From Janthinobacterium sp. (GTDB taxonomy: Bacteria > Pseudomonadota > Gammaproteobacteria > Burkholderiales > Chitinibacteraceae), in assembly GCA_025360045.1 (NCBI GenBank), contig JANYCY010000091.1:1-64000 (forward strand): DNA of 64,000 bases, read 5' to 3'. The notes beneath the pieces were generated by a model. That model saw only the letters and a program-made list of their open reading frames with translations, ran no database searches and was not told the origin of the DNA. Shown here one piece after another: positions 63,411 through 64,000 of the stretch; positions within the stretch are counted from its first letter, which is position 1, and every line of letters starts with the position of its first letter. The position numbers were made by a program, and so were the translations under genes.

Positions 63411-64000
63411 CTAAGCTTGATTTTCTTTACCCTGCTGCTCAATCAGCAGTTGGGTAAAGTCCGCTGCGCACATGGGTTTGTAGCAGAAATAGCCTTGGAT
63501 TAAGTGGCAGCCTAGTTTGGCTAGGTAATCGGCTTGGGCTTGGGTTTCTACGCCTTCGGCGATGAGTTTTAGCCCTAAATTACTCGCGATATCGACGATG
63601 GAGCGAACAATGGCTGCGGAGTGTTGGTTATCCGGCAGGGCTTGGACAAAGGATTGGTCGATTTTTAAATAATCGATGGGGTAATGTTGTAAATAGGCCA
63701 AATTAGAATAGCCCGTGCCAAAGTCATCCAGCGCCAAGCTAAAGCCCGTGGTGTGTAATTGATTGAGTAGGCTCGATTGGCCATTTCCCATTAGCAGGCT
63801 TTCGGTCAGCTCTAGCTCGACCAATTCAGCGGGTATTTTGTGATAGCTTAAAATTGCGCTTAGCTCATCAGGAAGCTGAGGTTTAAATTGCAGGGCGGAT
63901 AAATTAATCGCGAGGCGATTTAATTTAAGACCTATTTTTTTCCATTCCGCAATTTGGCTAATCGCTTCATTCAGTACCCAGCTACCAATAGCCACAATCA
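63411..64000 (-). CDS. EAL domain phosphodiesterase, C-terminal part
   Basis: The C-terminal roughly 196 residues of an EAL domain, which cleaves the second messenger c-di-GMP; the gene begins beyond the window end. LALDDFGTGYSNLAYL with the DDFGTGYS metal/loop motif, IDYLKIDQSFV (catalytic Lys) and LIAEGVET (conserved Glu) are present, so this part looks active. The E-A-L motif itself lies outside. Upstream domains (GGDEF, PAS or membrane) cannot be seen. Confidence 0.88.
   Translation of the reverse strand, partial: IVAIGSWVLNEAISQIAEWKKIGLKLNRLAINLSALQFKPQLPDELSAILSYHKIPAELVELELTESLLMGNGQSSLLNQLHTTGFSLALDDFGTGYSNLAYLQHYPIDYLKIDQSFVQALPDNQHSAAIVRSIVDIASNLGLKLIAEGVETQAQADYLAKLGCHLIQGYFCYKPMCAADFTQLLIEQQGKENQA

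Overview
The window looks like a chromosomal stretch from a Gram-negative betaproteobacterium of the order Neisseriales, most like the Chitinibacteraceae (Iodobacter or Deefgea type). The order is inferred from the canonical proteobacterial division and cell-wall cluster without murB, lipid A genes (lpxC, msbA), the ftsY-ftsE-ftsX-rpoH block, and Neisseriales-style short intergenic palindromes. No species assignment is possible from the sequence alone.

Layout. 1-1322: 3' part of a 23S rRNA gene, 5S rRNA and the rRNA terminator. 1.5-4.9 kb: CHAD protein, ZntB-like transporter, lipoprotein glycerophosphodiesterase. 5-10.8 kb (minus): a four-gene acyl-CoA/acyl-phosphate cluster (DUF3141 alpha/beta hydrolase, MaoC-phosphotransacylase fusion, acetate kinase, FabI). 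11.2-20.3 kb: pncB, pssA, tyrS, purE-orf-purK, msbA, rsmE. 20.7-25 kb: an RND pump with its adaptor. 25.4-28.4 kb: a broken creBC two-component locus with intact creD and two unknown genes between. 28.6-36.5 kb: patatin, CorC-like CBS protein, secreted alpha/beta hydrolase, NatA/NatB-type ABC exporter and a J-domain protein. 37-56 kb (minus): the complete dcw cluster mraZ-rsmH-ftsL-ftsI-murE-murF-mraY-murD-ftsW-murG-murC-ddl-ftsQ-ftsA-ftsZ followed by lpxC and a 60-residue membrane protein. 56.2-64 kb: a 54-residue membrane protein, msrP, rpoH, ftsX, ftsE, a GNAT enzyme, ftsY, rsmD and the end of an EAL-domain protein.

The most unusual signal is at the gene junctions of the dcw operon. At least five junctions (mraZ/rsmH, ftsI/murE, murE/murF, murD/ftsW, ftsQ/ftsA) and probably ftsA/ftsZ carry diverged tandem duplications that span the stop of the upstream gene and, in most, the start of the downstream gene. 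Three of them still hold open chimeric mini-ORFs of 28-31 codons, each made of the downstream protein's N-terminus and the upstream protein's tail, whose start overlaps the upstream stop and whose stop overlaps the downstream start. The duplication offsets measured (86, 86, 95, 53, 53) all leave remainder 2 on division by 3, the phase needed for an unbroken coupled mini-ORF. I infer that junction-spanning duplications separated formerly overlapping genes and that translational coupling was kept through these mini-ORFs.

The window is also rich in dispersed intergenic palindromes of at least four families. Nine copies or halves of a long inverted repeat with arms reading like TTGAACCACGGAG occur, one of them inside the dcw operon. 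Calls, alignments and counts were made by eye; no database search was run.
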